Source: Atriophallophorus winterbourni
Taxonomy: Eukaryota; Platyhelminthes; Trematoda; Plagiorchiida; Microphallidae
Assembly: GCA_013407085.1 (NCBI GenBank)
Contig: JACCGJ010011166.1
Span: 1-64,000 of the forward strand
Reading direction: 5' to 3'
DNA: 64,000 nucleotides
The notes beneath the pieces were generated by a model. It was not told the DNA's origin. It was given only the letters and a program-made list of their open reading frames with translations, and searched no databases. Every line of letters begins with the position of its first letter. Within the stretch, counting starts at the first letter, position 1. Position numbers and translations under genes: made by a program. Shown in pieces: positions 1 to 11,949 of the stretch.

Positions 1-69
<69 letters not shown>

Positions 70-70
70 G

Positions 71-133
<63 letters not shown>

Positions 134-161
134 ATTATTATTATTATTATTATTATTATTA
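1..161 (+). repeat. (ATT)n microsatellite
   Basis: Almost pure TAT/ATT repeat with two interruptions, running off the left edge of the window. The minus-strand CR1-like copies further on end in ATT-rich tails when read on their own strand. This plus-strand ATT run could therefore be the 3' tail of a plus-strand copy lying just outside the window. The repeat is seen directly; the LINE-tail origin is inferred. Confidence 0.95.
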
Positions 162-369
162 AAATCATGAACGTTCTTCTAATCACCTTGCTATTAGAGG
201 TTTGTTTAGGAAATTGTTGCGCAGATTTACACTGAGAAAGTTAGCTCTACTTAATAAACGCTGCCATTGCCAGGTTTGACCAATTTTATGCTCTTAGTTT
301 TCACAGAATAATCCCAGACATTCTGAAAAGCATAGCATTTTTCGTAATCGTTTTAGCCATATCTTATGG
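162..369. other. AT-rich spacer
   Basis: Unique-looking AT-rich sequence between the microsatellite and the 3' end of the CR1-like LINE. No coding or RNA signal was seen. Confidence 0.5.
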
Positions 370-1447
370 ATAATAATAATTATAATAATACTATATTCTT
401 GGTAAACCAAGGCATGCAAAACATGATCAGGTTATCAATGTGTACAAAATAAATAAATTGTAAAAATGACCTTATCAAGCGGAATTTCTGAATATTTTTC
501 CGTTTAATAAAGGATGGTAAATTTACAATGGTAAGAAAATTATTTTTTTCGCGCAATGTCACACAGTAATAAAGATTCATCTAGATTTCATCCAATTAAG
601 CAAATGGAGAGGATCCGATAGATTCTGGAGCAGGGATTGAAAAAAAAGAAAATGAAAAAATAAAAGTCAAAAAATTATAAAAGAAATGGTGCGCATGAAG
701 ATTTCATTGTCACAGTGAAAATAAATTTATGAAATAAAGAAAGTTTTTTCATAAATATATAAATTGACTTCTTCGAAATATTGGTGGATGTGATTGAAGA
801 AAATTATATAAAAAACCGAAGTTGAATTGAAAAAAAAGAAAATGGAGGGGATGAGGAGAGATTGTGGTTTAAATTGCATGAGGTTTGGGCCGGTTGTACG
901 ATCCAAAAATTCAAAGAATTTTCGGAAATAGGGAAACCAAAACTGTTAGCCAGTAGGGCTTTCGGTTCATATAGAAGAATTAGTCGTACGCGGAGGGAGA
1001 AAGGGCCAGTATCGGAGTTGGTTTGGGAGTCGAAGACACTGGAACACAATTAAAGATATTCTCTTCACCATCATGGTGGAAGGTTATCAAAAAGAAATAG
1101 TAAATCGATTATAAACGATAAAAAAGATCTAAAAACAGTATTTTTTGCATTTTTGACGTTTTTTTTGTTTTTTAGTAAATTTATTATGATAAGCCATATT
1201 TTCATACATAAATGGGTTAAATATAAGCAGATCACGGTTAAGGATATGGTGATATGGTAAAAGTGATTATGATACGCACGGTCACGATGAAGATGGGTAG
1301 CAATGTGACGAGACATGCCTAGACCTTAGGTAACCTGACACTACAGCAGCGTTATAAATAGATAATCATAAAAATTAATGTTTTAGATGTTACAATTTTT
1401 TATTTATTCGAGGATGACTATGTTTAAACCAAAAGGTGGGTGAAATA

Positions 1448-1550
1448 AGCCTATTGATGTGAAAGCACAAGCCTGATCCAGGCTAAGTGCCGCACAGTCA
1501 TAGACTGCATGTGGGCTGAGATACTGTCAGACAGATACAATGGAGACACA
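1448..1550 (-). repeat. SINE-like structured repeat, 3' half
   Basis: The reverse complement contains the conserved GCCTGGATCAGGCTTGTGCTTTCA block and the flanking GCGGCAC and TGACAGTATCT blocks. Those blocks recur at about a dozen other places in this window. The copy sits in the 3' UTR of the CR1-like LINE. It is partial and diverged. Confidence 0.75.
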
Positions 1551-1686
1551 ATAAGTATAGATATATATACTACGAGGCCCAGGTTTTGATGCAACATACA
1601 TAGACCTTAGGTAACCTGACAATAATTAATACAATGTATTTTGTACATTGTGAACTGTTCTATGTGTGTGCTAATGTACAAAATCT

Positions 1687-3296
1687 TTACAATTGTTTCA
1701 ATAACCATGGAATACCGTGACATAATATATTGTCTATAGAAGTGTTTATTTTGAGAATTTCGCATAGCGATGGAGCAGTAAGAGATTCTACGAGTGCTTT
1801 AAATTTACCAGTAGAAGTGCACATACGAAAGTGGAGTGGAAGAGAATTCCGAAGATGTGCATACCTAATTAAAAAGACGTTTTGTAGAATTTTAGTGCGA
1901 GTAAGGGGAATATGTAATAGCCTGATTCGGTTACGTCGTACATAACGATTACAATCTTGGAAGCGCATTGTGGACCTAATCTTAACTTGCTGCTCTGTGA
2001 TGATTCGGAAAAAAAGAAAAAGATTAAGGCGAATTCTACGTAACCATAGCGGGTCAATGTCTAGTAGACTGCATCGTACTTTATAAGATGAAGGATTAGA
2101 GTAACCTAACATGATTTTGCTAATTCTGCGTTGAAGGCTTTCTAAGAGTATACAGTCACGTCTAGCAATGTGAGAGTAGGCTACATTACAGTAGTCAAGA
2201 AGCGGTAATACTTTCATTTTATCTAGACTCAGTCTACTTTCACGAAGGAGGAATGTTTGATTGATCAAACCGAAATTCTGTCTAGCTCTCGCTATGAGAA
2301 ATCTTACTTGTTCGTTGAATTTAAGAGATGAAGAATACCTAAATCCTAAGTCTTTGATTTCGTTAGAAGGTGCGAGTGGTGTATTGTTGAGAATGATACT
2401 AGCAGGGGGTATTGAGCAGCGTATATTCATGAATTGCGTCTTCAGAGCTGAGAAATCTAACCCCCATTAGGAGCCCCAACTTGAAAGGTTTGAAAGATTA
2501 TCGTTGAGGGAGTCTATAGCCTGTGATATCTCTATAGCTGGAAAAGCTAAGACAAGTTTAATATCATCCGCAAAGATAAAGAGCTTTGAGTTTTTTTTAC
2601 AAAATCTCGCACATCATTAATAAATATAAGGAAAAGGAGAGGACCTAGTACGCTACCCTGAATGACTCCACTTGGCATAGGTTGTGTTTCAGAGGATATG
2701 CCATTAACATAAACGGAAAAGGTACGATCAGAAAGATATGAGCAGAACCAATTAAATAGGGGTCCGGAAATACCAAGTGATGATAATTTTCGAAGAAGAA
2801 GAGAATGAGGAACCTTATCAAATGCTTTGGTAATGTCTAAGAAAACTGTCAATACAGCTAATCCATGATCTATGGAGGTGGTTATATAGTCCAAATATTC
2901 CAACTGACAGGTAATGCAGGACTTCTGATTTAAAAAGCCATGTTGGAATGGAGAGAAAGCGTTTGGGCCCAAGTAAGCTATTAGTGCGTTCTTGATCAAC
3001 TTTTCAAATAGCCTAGAGAGAAAAGGTGTGTGATTAATTGGGCGATAATTAGTGATGATGTGCGAATTCCCTGTTTTAAACCGAGGTATAATTACAGAAT
3101 GTTTCCATTCGAGGGGGAATATACCAGATTTAACAGAAAGATTAAACAGGTTTAATAACATTAAAGGTATATCATCCTTGTTTAGTTGCAAGATTGCTGG
3201 AACAAAGCCTACAGTATCAGGCTTGTAAGAAGCTTTGCTTCGCCGACACATTGCGCTAACTTCTTGTAAACTAAAGGAGATGGAATCAATACACAT
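1687..3296 (-). pseudogene. LINE reverse transcriptase, split by frameshift
   Basis: The palm and finger blocks are in the frame 3296-2547: PVISK-like TNYRPIN, FDKVPHSLLLRKL, and GSVLGPLLFLIFIND. The frame is lost in a homopolymer near 2,590-2,600, just before the catalytic aspartates; the neighbouring frame there reads as FADD. The thumb and C-terminal part continues in 2430-1687, including a DYCNVAYSHIARRD segment and a RIRLLHIPLTRTKI segment like those of CR1 C-termini. The protein copies element RNA into DNA at the nicked target in active family members. This copy needs at least two frame changes to be read through, so it is annotated as broken. Confidence 0.85.
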
Positions 3297-3668
3297 TGAA
3301 TTATTATTTTGATTTGGGGGGTACAGGGTATACGCTGGTATTTTGACCTGGGAGTATAGGGTATATGGTGGTATTGAATGATTGGCTAAAATAGTTTGAA
3401 AATAGCATACTTATTTCTGAAGAATCTGGTGTGGATGATTCCATATCATCATGGGAGAACACAATTGTAGAAATTTCATGTTTACTTAGATTATATCGAG
3501 ATCTCGTTAGATTATTCAAAGACTTGGTCTTCGAAGCACTGTTCAGGGCCATTCTTTCTTGATTCTCGATGAATTGTAATTTGATTGTTGTAAAAGAGCT
3601 AAGAAGTTCCTTGAGACGTAAAAATGAATAAAAGTCTGGTGTGTGGTTTACAAAAGCAGAAAGACGAG

Positions 3669-4721
3669 CTATCTTTTTTCGAGAAGGTTCATCTTATCAA
3701 GTTTAATTGATTTATTTTTCCGAGGAGTTGATGCAATTACGAGACATTTAGATAAGTTCTTATGGAATATTGAAGAGATAAGGTTAAAATCCAGAGATAT
3801 AAAGAATTCAGTCCAATCAGAGTTTCTAATTAGAGTCGGAAACTTTGTCCAATCAACATAAAGACGGTCATTAGCTTTGCTGATGGAGGTCCGATTCTCA
3901 CAAAGATGAAGTTGACACGTGACCATGTTATGGTCACATCCAGGAAGGGGTGCTATGACTTTCACATTACTAGCATTAGGACCCAATGTAAACATAAGGT
4001 CTAGAAGGTTTGAGTGCCCTACAGGTTTATCGACTACTTGGGTGTAACCTAGTAGGTTAATTGCTTCGGAAAAAGAGGAGAATTTTCTAGATTGCTGAGG
4101 CGAGTTCCAGCATGTATAAAGCATGTTAAAATCACCAGCTATAAAGTCATTTTTAAAATGGTTCAAAGAAACTTCAATAAAAGCATTTTTAATCTTATCA
4201 AGATTGTGTAAGGATGGAAGAGGTGGGTTGTAAATACAACCGAAAAGGGCATCCAGTGAAGGTATATCAATCCATATGGAATCATCAATTTCATCCAGCG
4301 AGGAAGAACAATGAAGATTGGCAGGAATATTCTTAGTAATATATATGATGCAACCACCACCACGAGTGGAGCACCGATTTTTACGAAAAATATTATAATT
4401 TGGTAGGAAAAGTGTAGCGTCTATATCTTCGTCAGTTGTCCAAGTTTCAGTGATTAGAACTACATCAGTTGGGTTAGCAGACAGGAAAAATTGAAGATCA
4501 GACATTTTGGAAGAAATAGATATCGCATTTAATAGAAGGATGCTGATGGCGGAAGTACAGATAGATGTGTTAGTGATGGGGACCTGAGATTTCGAACTAG
4601 ATTGTGTTAAATCCTGTAAACGGGTGGAAACACTAGTGGAAAATTTGACTGTGGTGAGTAGTCTTGGTAAAAATGGCTGGGGGCATAAGATGGATAAACA
4701 TGTGAAGCAGGTTGTGGCCAA
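3669..4721 (-). pseudogene. LINE apurinic-type endonuclease domain
   Basis: The 350-codon frame contains endonuclease/exonuclease/phosphatase-family motifs in order: a TDVVLITETW segment, RGGGCIIYI, an AGDFN motif, HSNLLDLMFT and GCDHNMV. These match the catalytic blocks that LINEs use to nick target DNA. The first part of the frame may be ORF1 shadow; the endonuclease itself starts at about the LLLNAISISSKM segment. The frame stops at 3669 before the reverse transcriptase, whereas in intact elements the two domains are fused, so this is a broken ORF2. Confidence 0.8.
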
Positions 4722-5810
4722 GGTGAAATACTGTGCATGTTTCTTTGGGGTGACATGACAGTTTGAGGATTGGGATAATCATAAGGTAAGTTATAGTTAG
4801 GGTTTCCATTTCTATTTAAACTAAGGTTTTGTGGCTGGTCACCATGCCGATTGGAGTAAGGGTAGAAATACCATGTAGAAGAATTAGGGGAACCATAAGG
4901 TGAATGCCCATAATAATTGTAAATGGAAGGTTGCGTAGGTAATGGATGGAGATACTTTCTAGAATATCTAGAATTACTGTTCCTAAAAGAATCGTTCACG
5001 AGTGGCTTAATGCTTGGTGGTTTGTTGAGAAGAGGACCTATTAATTTGAACGCTGGAAGTTTAACTTTTTTGACGTCCTTAGAATTTGATCGAGGGATAG
5101 CTTGTGGCTTATCAGTATCCTGGGGTGCAGCCGGTGATCCGGCGTCTGAGCTGATTCTGATATTTTCAGCTAGCATATCTATGTCAGTCGGAGCGGAAAT
5201 CTTACTACAAGGTGGGGATTGAGAGCTTACTCCCACTGGAGCGGTAACTTGGCAGGCGAATTTACGTTGTAGGGCTGTATTGTCGCGTTTAATTAACACA
5301 TTCGAGAATCTGGCAACAGAAGCTAAAACGTGCTTATTTTTCAACACATGAGAAGCATAATTCTCATTAGTAAATTTAAAAAGAATAGGATGATGTACGA
5401 AACCTGGTTAGCGACGCTGAGTCAACCGGAAGTCCGTAATGAGAAAGAACTGACCGTTTGAGTTCATCCAACGGGTATTTATCTGCTATATTTAAAAGGA
5501 TTAAGTTCTTCGCTCTGATTCTCCGTTTCTCAATTCCCGAGGTTAGAGATTCAACGAAGCGTCCTGTGCGCTGAAGCAGATCATAGTCAACATTATAGTT
5601 GGGGTCGAGAAGTATTGCCAAAGGTTCTAATACCTTGAAAAGGCGCGATATACTGTTAGCTTTATCCACCATGGTTTCAAAATTAGTCTCCAAATTGTGT
5701 AATTTAGAGAGTAGAGTAGACATATTAGAGTCTAGTACTACTGAACATTTATTAGATCGTGTAGTGACACGTTGTGGGTTTCGAGATGTTTTCGAGTATT
5801 TAGAAAGCAC
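4607..5810 (-). pseudogene. LINE ORF1-like protein, frameshifted
   Basis: Two minus-strand frames (5810-5376 and 5347-4607) join across a frameshift near 5,350-5,400. The first part has an amphipathic, coiled-coil-like stretch around the TLLSKLHNLETNFETMVDKA segment, followed by a region resembling the RRM-like part of LINE ORF1 proteins. The second part ends in a long proline-, tyrosine-, serine- and asparagine-rich tail. Known LINE ORF1 proteins bind element RNA; that role is inferred from position. No zinc knuckle was seen. The tail overlaps the start of the endonuclease frame in another reading frame. Confidence 0.6.
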
Positions 5811-5830
5811 AATTTTTAGCGAATAAACGT

Positions 5831-7479
5831 ATGAATCAATATATGCGATAGTGAGAACAAAGAAACTTGCCGAGTTTCAAACTGCCCGCTTTTTTGATAG
5901 TGATGATAAACTTTCGATCTTAAATTTCACATTTTTATATCTGTACCAAGCTAGCACACATTTCCCTGTGCATCCAATTTGAAATGTCTCAATAGTAATG
6001 ATCAATTATATATAACCTAAACATATCATAGCCAACCTCAAGTAAATTGGACAAACTTATCGGAATTAAACGCATGATAACAACAGCATAACCGAATATT
6101 TTAGATTTGTAATATTTTCACCCAGATGATATCAAACACAAGTAAATAAGGTTCAACCAAGTAAGTGGCGAACGATTGAGATCCGCATTTCTTGGGAGAC
6201 CCACTTTTGCATACATTTTATCGCAAAAACTCAATACCGGTATTGCGCTGTTTGCAAAAATCTCGTGAGGTTATTGCGAACAAGAACCGTATTGCAAAAA
6301 TAGTAGAGAATAAACATGTAGAGATTGTGAATTACTTTTAACGGTTGTTACAGCCAACAGGTTAATTTTATATGTACAAATGCACATGTAGATATAGTTA
6401 AACCAAGGTCATGTATAAAAAAATATCAGCATTCATCTCTATCACAAATCTCCATCAGGCGCAAATCTCATATGGACAGCATGGTTAGGATCCGCATTGC
6501 TCTAGAAGTAAAAAAATGGCGAACATGTTGAGCACCGAAACGACTGTTGTGATGTGGTTATTTCGATATCTTGTATGTTCATATGGTTCAAACGTACAAT
6601 CAGCATCAGCATTACTTGAAATCGTGGAGAAATGAGAAATAATGTGATATTCTCAACAACTATGAAATAACGTTGGTGCATTTAACCTTTCAGTAATTAG
6701 CACATAATCACTTTTAGATTGTGATAAACATTATGATGAAAAATAGACTTTTCTAACCATAATCACTCCCACACCGCATAATCGATTTCGTGATTTTGTT
6801 GCTATCAAGTGAGAAGTTTCCATTAACATGCGTAATATCCGAAACTGTGAACAAATAGAGAATGATTCTAGCTTTCGTGTCAACTTTGGACGAGGTTGTT
6901 ACTATCAATCTGATCAATAAAATCGGCCCATACATATGACTGGGTGGTAAATAAAACTTAATTTGATCAGTGTGTTTCAAAGTAAATTTATATCTGAGTG
7001 GGACGATAAATGTTCACATTCTAAAGACAAGATTAGAGTGTTAATCATGTTCAAAGTGATATGTTTAAAATCATCACCTCCAATTCTGAAAATCACTGGA
7101 GATACACCTAATATATCCGCTTTGAAACTAAATGGAATTCGCTTGCTGACATTTTCAATGTGAATCAGATTAATACATCTAATGTGTGGTGTATTATTCG
7201 ACGAGATTAGTTTAGTTTTTCTTCATAAATGGCGTTGTTTTATGTAGTAATAAAATATAAACGGATCACATCACAGATCACCTCATGGTCTTTAAGGACT
7301 GACGTTCAATGGTCGAGTCATTGTTAGCTGCATTACTCCCCATTTTTTAACATATTAAGATACAAATTCCAATCAATATTTAATTTTCAGATTACTACAT
7401 AATACTTCACATTACTTTGGTACGCATATTTCTGGAAAAACATCGAAAAAGAAATGGAAGAAGAGCTACATTCCAACTT
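5831..7479. other. AT-rich intergenic, nothing recognised
   Basis: About 1.6 kb without a convincing reading frame, splice-framed exon or repeat. Short frames near 6,750-7,160 on both strands look like chance. Confidence 0.4.
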
Positions 7480-8778
7480 ATCCATTGGCTTTCTGGCTTT
7501 ATACATGCGAGATCAGAGTTGTATCAAAGCCATTGTCAAGTAAAGCCACGACTGGAACAAGTCCAACTGGCGTGTCAATGTTCACTGTGAGGTAACCTAA
7601 GCTTACTGCTGTACTGAGAGCAGTAGCACTGCAGTTTATAATTTTCAGTTGCTCATCAGGGCGATCATAATGCAGCTAAGAATGGCGTCGTCTACAACAA
7701 CCTTAAACGGAACAAGTATTCGTAACCTTGCGATAACATGCCCTGTGAGACCGGTATAAGTGAAGGTAACATATCCCATGCTGCTTAGCGATATTCCATC
7801 TGGCTTTTAGGTCAGCCTTCTTATAAATAGGACAATCTTCTATCTTATGAGGTCCTATACATTGATAGCATATAACCAGCATTGGCCTCGGTTCCCTTGT
7901 AGTCATAACACCCTCCTTCCTTCTGGCATTCTTGGTTTCTCCGATGGCTTCAAAAAGACAGATGTTCCATCTAATAGCATGCCAAATCTGCTCCTGGCAA
8001 TTCTTGATCTACGAGATACGAAATCCGTCAGACTGGCAAAATCAACTTCTGACACGTCAGCAAGAATTGTATATGCTGTGTCAGCCCACTGCTGTTGTAA
8101 TGCTACTGGGAAGCATTGCACTAATCCTTCCAAATTTGTGACTGAATTCAAATTAGTGTCACACTTCATTTGCTTCAATGTGATTTGGCAATTTTTCATT
8201 TTTATGGTCAAATCAGACAAACCATCGAATTTGTTGGAAAGTCTTCTGGCTTCATTGAGCAACTCCTTCAATGTTCACCTGGCAATTACATGCAATAGAC
8301 CAAACAAATCTTTTAAAATCATCTTTGCCCGCGTATAACCCTCAGCGGGTTGTAGCATGACACATGCATCAATGGCTTTTCGAGCCTTGCCCTGACAATA
8401 ATACATAAAATACAACAGTCGCTGGCCTGGATCCATAAGCTTCGGGTCAATGTAACATTCAAACTGCTTCATGAACTTCCAATAGTCTATTGGATTACCG
8501 CCAAAGTAGGATAATTCTGCTTTAGGCAATCCGATACTCATGTTCATCTCTGGTTGCAAATAGCCTACCCTCAAGCCGAACTCTTCAGTTTTGTTGCTTG
8601 TACCGGCGATCAAGTTTTCTTCTTAAGCGACTCATTGTCGTTTCTCTGTCAAGCGCTCTATCGTTGATCTAGCAGCACCTGAATCGCGCTTTCATTGCAA
8701 CTCTAGTTGAGAACTCATAATGTTATCTCTAACATCATCGTTTTCCTTAGAAGCTATCTTAGAAGATATCTCAGGCAT
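7480..8778 (-). pseudogene. BEL/Pao-type LTR retrotransposon Gag-protease relic
   Basis: On the minus strand a start near 8778 leads into a Gag-like protein with in-frame stops. A LPKAELSYFGGNPIDYWKF block at about 8530-8460 is typical of BEL/Pao Gag (the DUF1759 region). A middle domain (8271-7903) and a zinc-knuckle region follow (CYQCIGPHKIEDCP with a second cysteine/histidine cluster, 7906-7703). Beyond it, about 7,620-7,500, a decayed frame reads VVALLDNGFDTTLI, matching the aspartic-protease active-site region with N where S or T is usual. No RT, integrase or LTR was found, so this is an internal fragment. Gag in this family packages element RNA. Frames are interrupted between 8640 and 8275 and again at 7903. 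Confidence 0.8.
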
Positions 8779-9394
8779 ACTAGATAAAACGATGTACAAA
8801 AATGTTCAAAGCGACAAAAAAATTAAGAGGGGACGTCACCAAAGTTGTGAACAGGGATTGACTGTCAAATGATCAATTTAACAACGGTCGGGAAGTTATT
8901 CGTCAATTTCCGCCCAATATGCTTCAATTGTACGAACCAAAACAAGTATTTTCTCCGGTTAAGACGAAAATTGTAAGTCAGAAGACAAGTTGTGATACGA
9001 ATTCAATTGAAACGATCCAACTTGACCACAGAGACCGAATTGATGCAATTCCCGAATTAAGTACTGTATTGTCTGTGACGCGAGTTACGCGTAGTTCACC
9101 CGTTTTTTATTTCGACAAATTCAAAACAACCATTGGGATATTCTACGGTACTGTAATTAACAACAATGACAACAAAATTAACTATACAAAACTTAATTGT
9201 ATAGGAACGTCACAGCAACAATGGAGCTGAATACTCCAGAATCAAATTGAATTCAAACAAAAGACGACCTGATATTGAAATAGGAAGAATCGATTAAGCA
9301 AAATGTCGTCCACACTGTCTGTGACAATCAAAAATGACACTCAAAATAGCGCCAAAATCAAGCAAAACTGGAGCCCAAATGGCAACCAAATCCA
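8779..9394. other. Possible leader of the BEL/Pao relic, unassigned
   Basis: Lies upstream of the relic Gag on its strand and could contain remains of the leader or LTR. No terminal repeat, primer site or coding block could be supported. A plus-strand frame at 8919-9230 (103 codons) resembles nothing recognised. Confidence 0.3.
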
Positions 9395-9700
9395 GCAACA
9401 ATAAATAAATAAATAAATTTCATTTTATTCTTGGAAATCCAAGGCATGGTAAACATGATCAATAATGACGGACAATGGCAGAAACAATAAATTAAAACAA
9501 ACATTTGACCGAAGGCGTGTACAGGAAAGATTTACAATAACAGAAATAATTACAAAAAGAAAAGTTTTATATCAAAATACTGCAGGATAATTTAACACAC
9601 GCAAAATCTATTTGGCAAAATTCAGGTTTTATAAATAGGTTCAAAATAAAAGGTATGTTGAAGGAAAAGGAAGAATTTCAAACTACTTTGAACCTTACAG
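9395..9700 (-). repeat. CR1-like LINE 3' end (hairpin type)
   Basis: Starts with an AAAT-rich tail, then CTTGGAAATCCAAG, a hairpin of the type found at the 3' end of the other minus-strand CR1-like copies. A CATGATCA block follows that is shared with those copies at 420 and 15,690. The inner boundary is unclear; similarity fades by about 9,700. Confidence 0.6.
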
Positions 9701-11867
9701 TATTCTCAGATGTCGCCTACGCTTAAATGTTCAAGAAAAGAATTAATCAAATTGCAAATTTCAACCGTAAAATATTGTGTTCTTTCTCTCAGATGATTAA
9801 CCGCTTGATCTGTTGAAATTGTGATGCTAATGTACAATTGAAAATAGTTTAAGTAGCCAAAGTCTAAATGGATTCCAGCAAAACACTATCTGGTATCTAC
9901 TTTATATATAGATTACTATGATTACTTCATTCAAAACGCATTCTACATTGTACCAACTCTTGTTCATCATGTCTGTAGTTGTTAAGTACAAAATACGGAG
10001 AACGATGTTAGTAGATACAGCTCACCACACAAAGATTAAAATTCTCTACTCGCTATCCCACATGCTCATTCCTAAATTTTCAAATAATGATCAACGTGAT
10101 ATGTTCGTTTGAAGTTATAAATCATATATTTTTTGAGTTTGGTAATAAAGAAAACAGATCTTCCGGAATAAGTATTGTTTACGTGTCTAACTATAGTTTA
10201 AAGCTATTTGTAGTTATTTGATAGCTTTATAGAGCAGAATGAGAAAGCTAATCCACTAAGACTCTGTGCGCTCTGTTGACAGAGTAAAAACACTCTTGTC
10301 TAATATAAGTAAATCACATCACTACCAATCATGAGCCATAATAAAAGTTTAAATTGATATATGGGAATAATTAAATTTCTATAGCCAGCTTTTCTACTTT
10401 CAACATAGTTATCCTGATTTTCCAATCGAGGTTTCTATCATAAAAAATTTATCTGAAAAACATCGAAACAAATATATTATTTTGTTGATTATCTATTTTT
10501 GTTTGTGCAACAAGTGTCTGTATCTCATTTAGTATATTATTGACACCCTTTTACTCAAAAATAATTATCCACATTTTTCAATTCAGTGTCTGTTGCAAAC
10601 ACATTTACCATTAAAAATGTCCGAACATCGAAAACTACTTTTACAACTACCATTTTAAAACTGTGCATTAGTGTCAGTTTGATTCGGGTCTGTGCTTCTT
10701 TCATAAGAACCGCGACTTGTAGCCTAAGATTAGTGTACCTCGTGAAATGTATAATAGGCCCCTTTTCACCTTATACATTTTTATTCTGATCTATTCAATC
10801 CAATCCTATTACGAACAAATTATTCTGATATAACACAAACTTCATGATCATCAGAATAACTTGATAATCTCTCGATATCTATTCATAATTGTGCATTACT
10901 ATTTTTGCAAATCCTATCCTGATAAATTCACACCTTGCTGGTGAAGTGAATATGCTTCTTTTTTAAGATTTTACACGCGATGTCCGATAACCACGTGTCA
11001 CTCAAAGAAACCAATTCAATGCAATTAGTGAACTTATCTTGCCTCCAATTCTTCAGAAGTCAGTAGAAATAATCCTTCTACATAAGTAATCTACCCATGC
11101 CTTTGTGCAAAATAAGCCTAACATTACTTGAACTAGTTTTTTCAGTTTTCCAGAATTATTTAACGTTTAAATATCTTCATACTCCGCATTACCCACTGTT
11201 TGATGGAAGAAAATTAGAATGTTTATATTAATGGCATTTATTCATTTTTCTACTGCATAACAATCTAATCCTTTGCTTTATTTTCTCCTTGAAATTGTTA
11301 TTTTCATCATCTTGCACTCTTCTTATTATCTCGGTTGAATACACTATCTAAACGAAGTCTTATTATCATTGAATATTTTAGAAAATTTTCTTTTCAATAT
11401 TGGCTAACATTTCCAATTTTGAACGAAAAAAGATTATTTGAATTTGAACGTTTCGCTATTTATTTATTCATGTTATTTTCCTATGAAGATTTTGATAACT
11501 TGATAATGTAATTCATGCCTTAATTTATGCAGAAAAAATATTATGATAATTATCATTACTAACTAGAACATTAGCACAAGGGTGGTTAGTTGTTATATAA
11601 ACAAGGTTACTACCAACGTAGAGTTATTGTTCTTAGGAGAGAGCTACGTTATATTTTTCTCCATCATTTCTAACGTTACTGGGTACAGCTTCTGGTCACA
11701 GAGTGCTCCGGAAAATGCAGATCAAAATATAATTAATGTTATTTAACATTTTTTGGATCTCAGGGGCACAGTAGGCATGATGAACGATGTTTAACGTTCA
11801 ATGAAATGAACCACGCGTTATTCAACGTAGCAGTGATTATAAATATTCAATAATAGCGATGAATTTA
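9701..11867. other. AT-rich intergenic, nothing recognised
   Basis: About 2.2 kb of AT-rich sequence. Short frames (9,918-10,112 and 10,586-10,789, plus strand) show no known motif and no good splice context. Confidence 0.4.
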
Positions 11868-11945
11868 CTAAAATAATAATAATAATGTATATTCTTGGTT
11901 ACACCAAGTCATGACATGCATGATCATTTGTTTATATGAACGAAT
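11868..11945 (-). repeat. CR1-like LINE 3' terminal fragment
   Basis: The reverse complement ends in CTTGGTGTAACCAAG, AATATACATT and an ATT tail, the same terminal structure as at 370-430. Only about 80 bp remain before the plus-strand LINE begins. Confidence 0.7.
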
Positions 11946-11949
11946 ACAA

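Larger units (their letters stand above)
370..5830 (-). mobile_element. CR1-like non-LTR retrotransposon, near full length, decayed
   Basis: Read on the minus strand, the element runs from an ORF1-like protein (about 5810-4607) through an apurinic-type endonuclease (4721-3669) and reverse transcriptase (3296-1687) to a long 3' UTR. It ends at about 370 with a short hairpin (CTTGG, loop, CCAAG) and an ATT-rich tail. The RT carries SGVIQGSVLGPLLFLIFIND, typical of CR1/Jockey-group elements. The ORFs are split by frameshifts and stops, so the copy is very probably dead, although damage is modest. A more decayed relative lies at 15,648-18,200, which helps define the family. The exact 5' end is uncertain; no target-site duplication was identified. 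A fragment of the SINE-like repeat sits in the 3' UTR. Confidence 0.85.

Noticed and set aside
4923..5222. Plus-strand 99-codon frame.
   Set aside because: It is the antisense of the LINE ORF1-like protein.
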